A stretch of 64,000 nucleotides of DNA from Paraburkholderia sp. IMGN_8 (GTDB taxonomy: Bacteria; Pseudomonadota; Gammaproteobacteria; Burkholderiales; Burkholderiaceae): positions 3,658,001 through 3,722,000 of the forward strand of contig NZ_CP150901.1 of the NCBI RefSeq assembly GCF_038050405.1, given 5' to 3'. Shown one piece after another: positions 63,601 to 64,000 of the stretch. Both the position numbers and the translations under genes were made by a program. Position 1 is the first letter of the stretch. Each line of letters starts with the position of its first letter. The notes beneath the pieces were generated by a model. That model was not told the DNA's origin. It ran no database searches and saw only the letters and a list, made by a program, of their open reading frames with translations.

Positions 63601-64000
63601 CTACACCCGCTCCAGCACCACAGCGATGCCCTGCCCCACGCCGATACACATGGTGCACAGGGCGTAGCGCCCGCCGGTGGCGTGCAGCCGATTCACGGCC
63701 GTCGTGGCCAGGCGTGCGCCGCTCGCACCCAGCGGGTGACCCAGCGCAATCGCACCACCCCACGCATTGACGCGCTCGTCGTCGTCCCCGAGACCCAGCA
63801 GACGCAGCACTGCCAGGCCCTGCGCGGCAAACGCTTCGTTCAGTTCGATCACGTCGATCTGCTCCAGTTTGAGTCCGGTAAGGGACAGCACCTTCTGCGT
63901 GGCCGGCGCCGGGCCAATGCCCATGATGCGCGGCGGCACGCCCGCGGTGGCCATGCCAACCACCCGGGCCCTGGGTACCAGACCGTTGCTCAGCGCCGCG
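63601..64000 (-). CDS. Acetyl-CoA acyltransferase, beta-ketoadipyl-CoA thiolase type, C-terminal part
   Basis: The 3' 133 codons of a thiolase are visible; the 5' part is beyond the window. Motifs are [36 protein letters not shown] with the catalytic His, and [16 protein letters not shown] with the second catalytic Cys. The [11 protein letters not shown] ending is typical of PcaF/PaaJ thiolases of the beta-ketoadipate and phenylacetate pathways. It precedes the ETF-QO gene by 61 bases on the same strand. Confidence 0.9.
   Translation of the reverse strand, partial: AALSNGLVPRARVVGMATAGVPPRIMGIGPAPATQKVLSLTGLKLEQIDVIELNEAFAAQGLAVLRLLGLGDDDERVNAWGGAIALGHPLGASGARLATTAVNRLHATGGRYALCTMCIGVGQGIAVVLERV

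Overview
The window is high-GC DNA with the gene content of a Burkholderiaceae soil or plant-associated bacterium, most likely Paraburkholderia, Caballeronia or Burkholderia. The evidence is the Burkholderia-type Gram-negative porins, a tssJKLM-tagF-kinase type VI secretion block, many aromatic-acid transporters and LysR, AraC and TetR regulated catabolic operons. No replication genes, rRNA or CRISPR array were seen.

Region 1 (1-5080, minus strand) is a two-partner secretion operon read as TPR-CHAT peptidase, TpsB transporter, then a TpsA exoprotein cut by the window edge. Region 2 (5363-17660, plus strand) runs divergently and holds the membrane-complex half of a type VI secretion system: tssJ, tssK, tssL (with OmpA domain), tssM, tagF, a Ser/Thr kinase, an unusual MltA transglycosylase and a glycosyltransferase-like protein. 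It is followed by a sigma-like unknown (18252-19034), about 1.2 kb of decayed DNA and a DUF2242 lipoprotein.

Region 3 (21271-28874) is an AraC-controlled catabolic operon (two SDRs, a ketosteroid-dehydrogenase-like flavoprotein, a NIPSNAP protein, an AAHS transporter) next to pobA. I infer that it aromatises an alicyclic acid to 4-hydroxybenzoate. Region 4 (29291-38811) holds an MHS transporter, three AbgB-like M20 amidohydrolases, an EthD-like protein, a porin and a LysR regulator.

Region 5 (39176-51141) is the most unusual part. It is an 11-gene, almost fully overlapping operon that encodes a Rieske oxygenase with its ferredoxin and reductase, a class-1B dihydroorotate-dehydrogenase-like PyrD/PyrK pair, an asparaginase-like protein that lacks the conserved substrate-binding Asp, two cupins, an NTF2-fold protein, an EthD-like protein and one unknown. 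A TetR regulator lies beside it, and an identical palindrome occurs in front of the operon and in front of a nearby transporter plus maleate-isomerase-like gene. I read it as an uncharacterised pathway, probably for an N-heterocyclic or amide-bearing aromatic compound.

Region 6 (51212-57808) is an acyl-CoA degradation module (ligase, SCPx-type thiolase, OB-fold partner, two hydrolytic or reductive enzymes) under a divergent LysR. It contains a transporter relic. Region 7 (57809-59228) is a decayed integration site, with an integrase 3' end beside a 3' half tRNA(CAT). Region 8 (59229-64000) has a BON protein, a porin, a MaoC hydratase, ETF-ubiquinone oxidoreductase and the 3' end of a beta-ketoadipyl-CoA-type thiolase.
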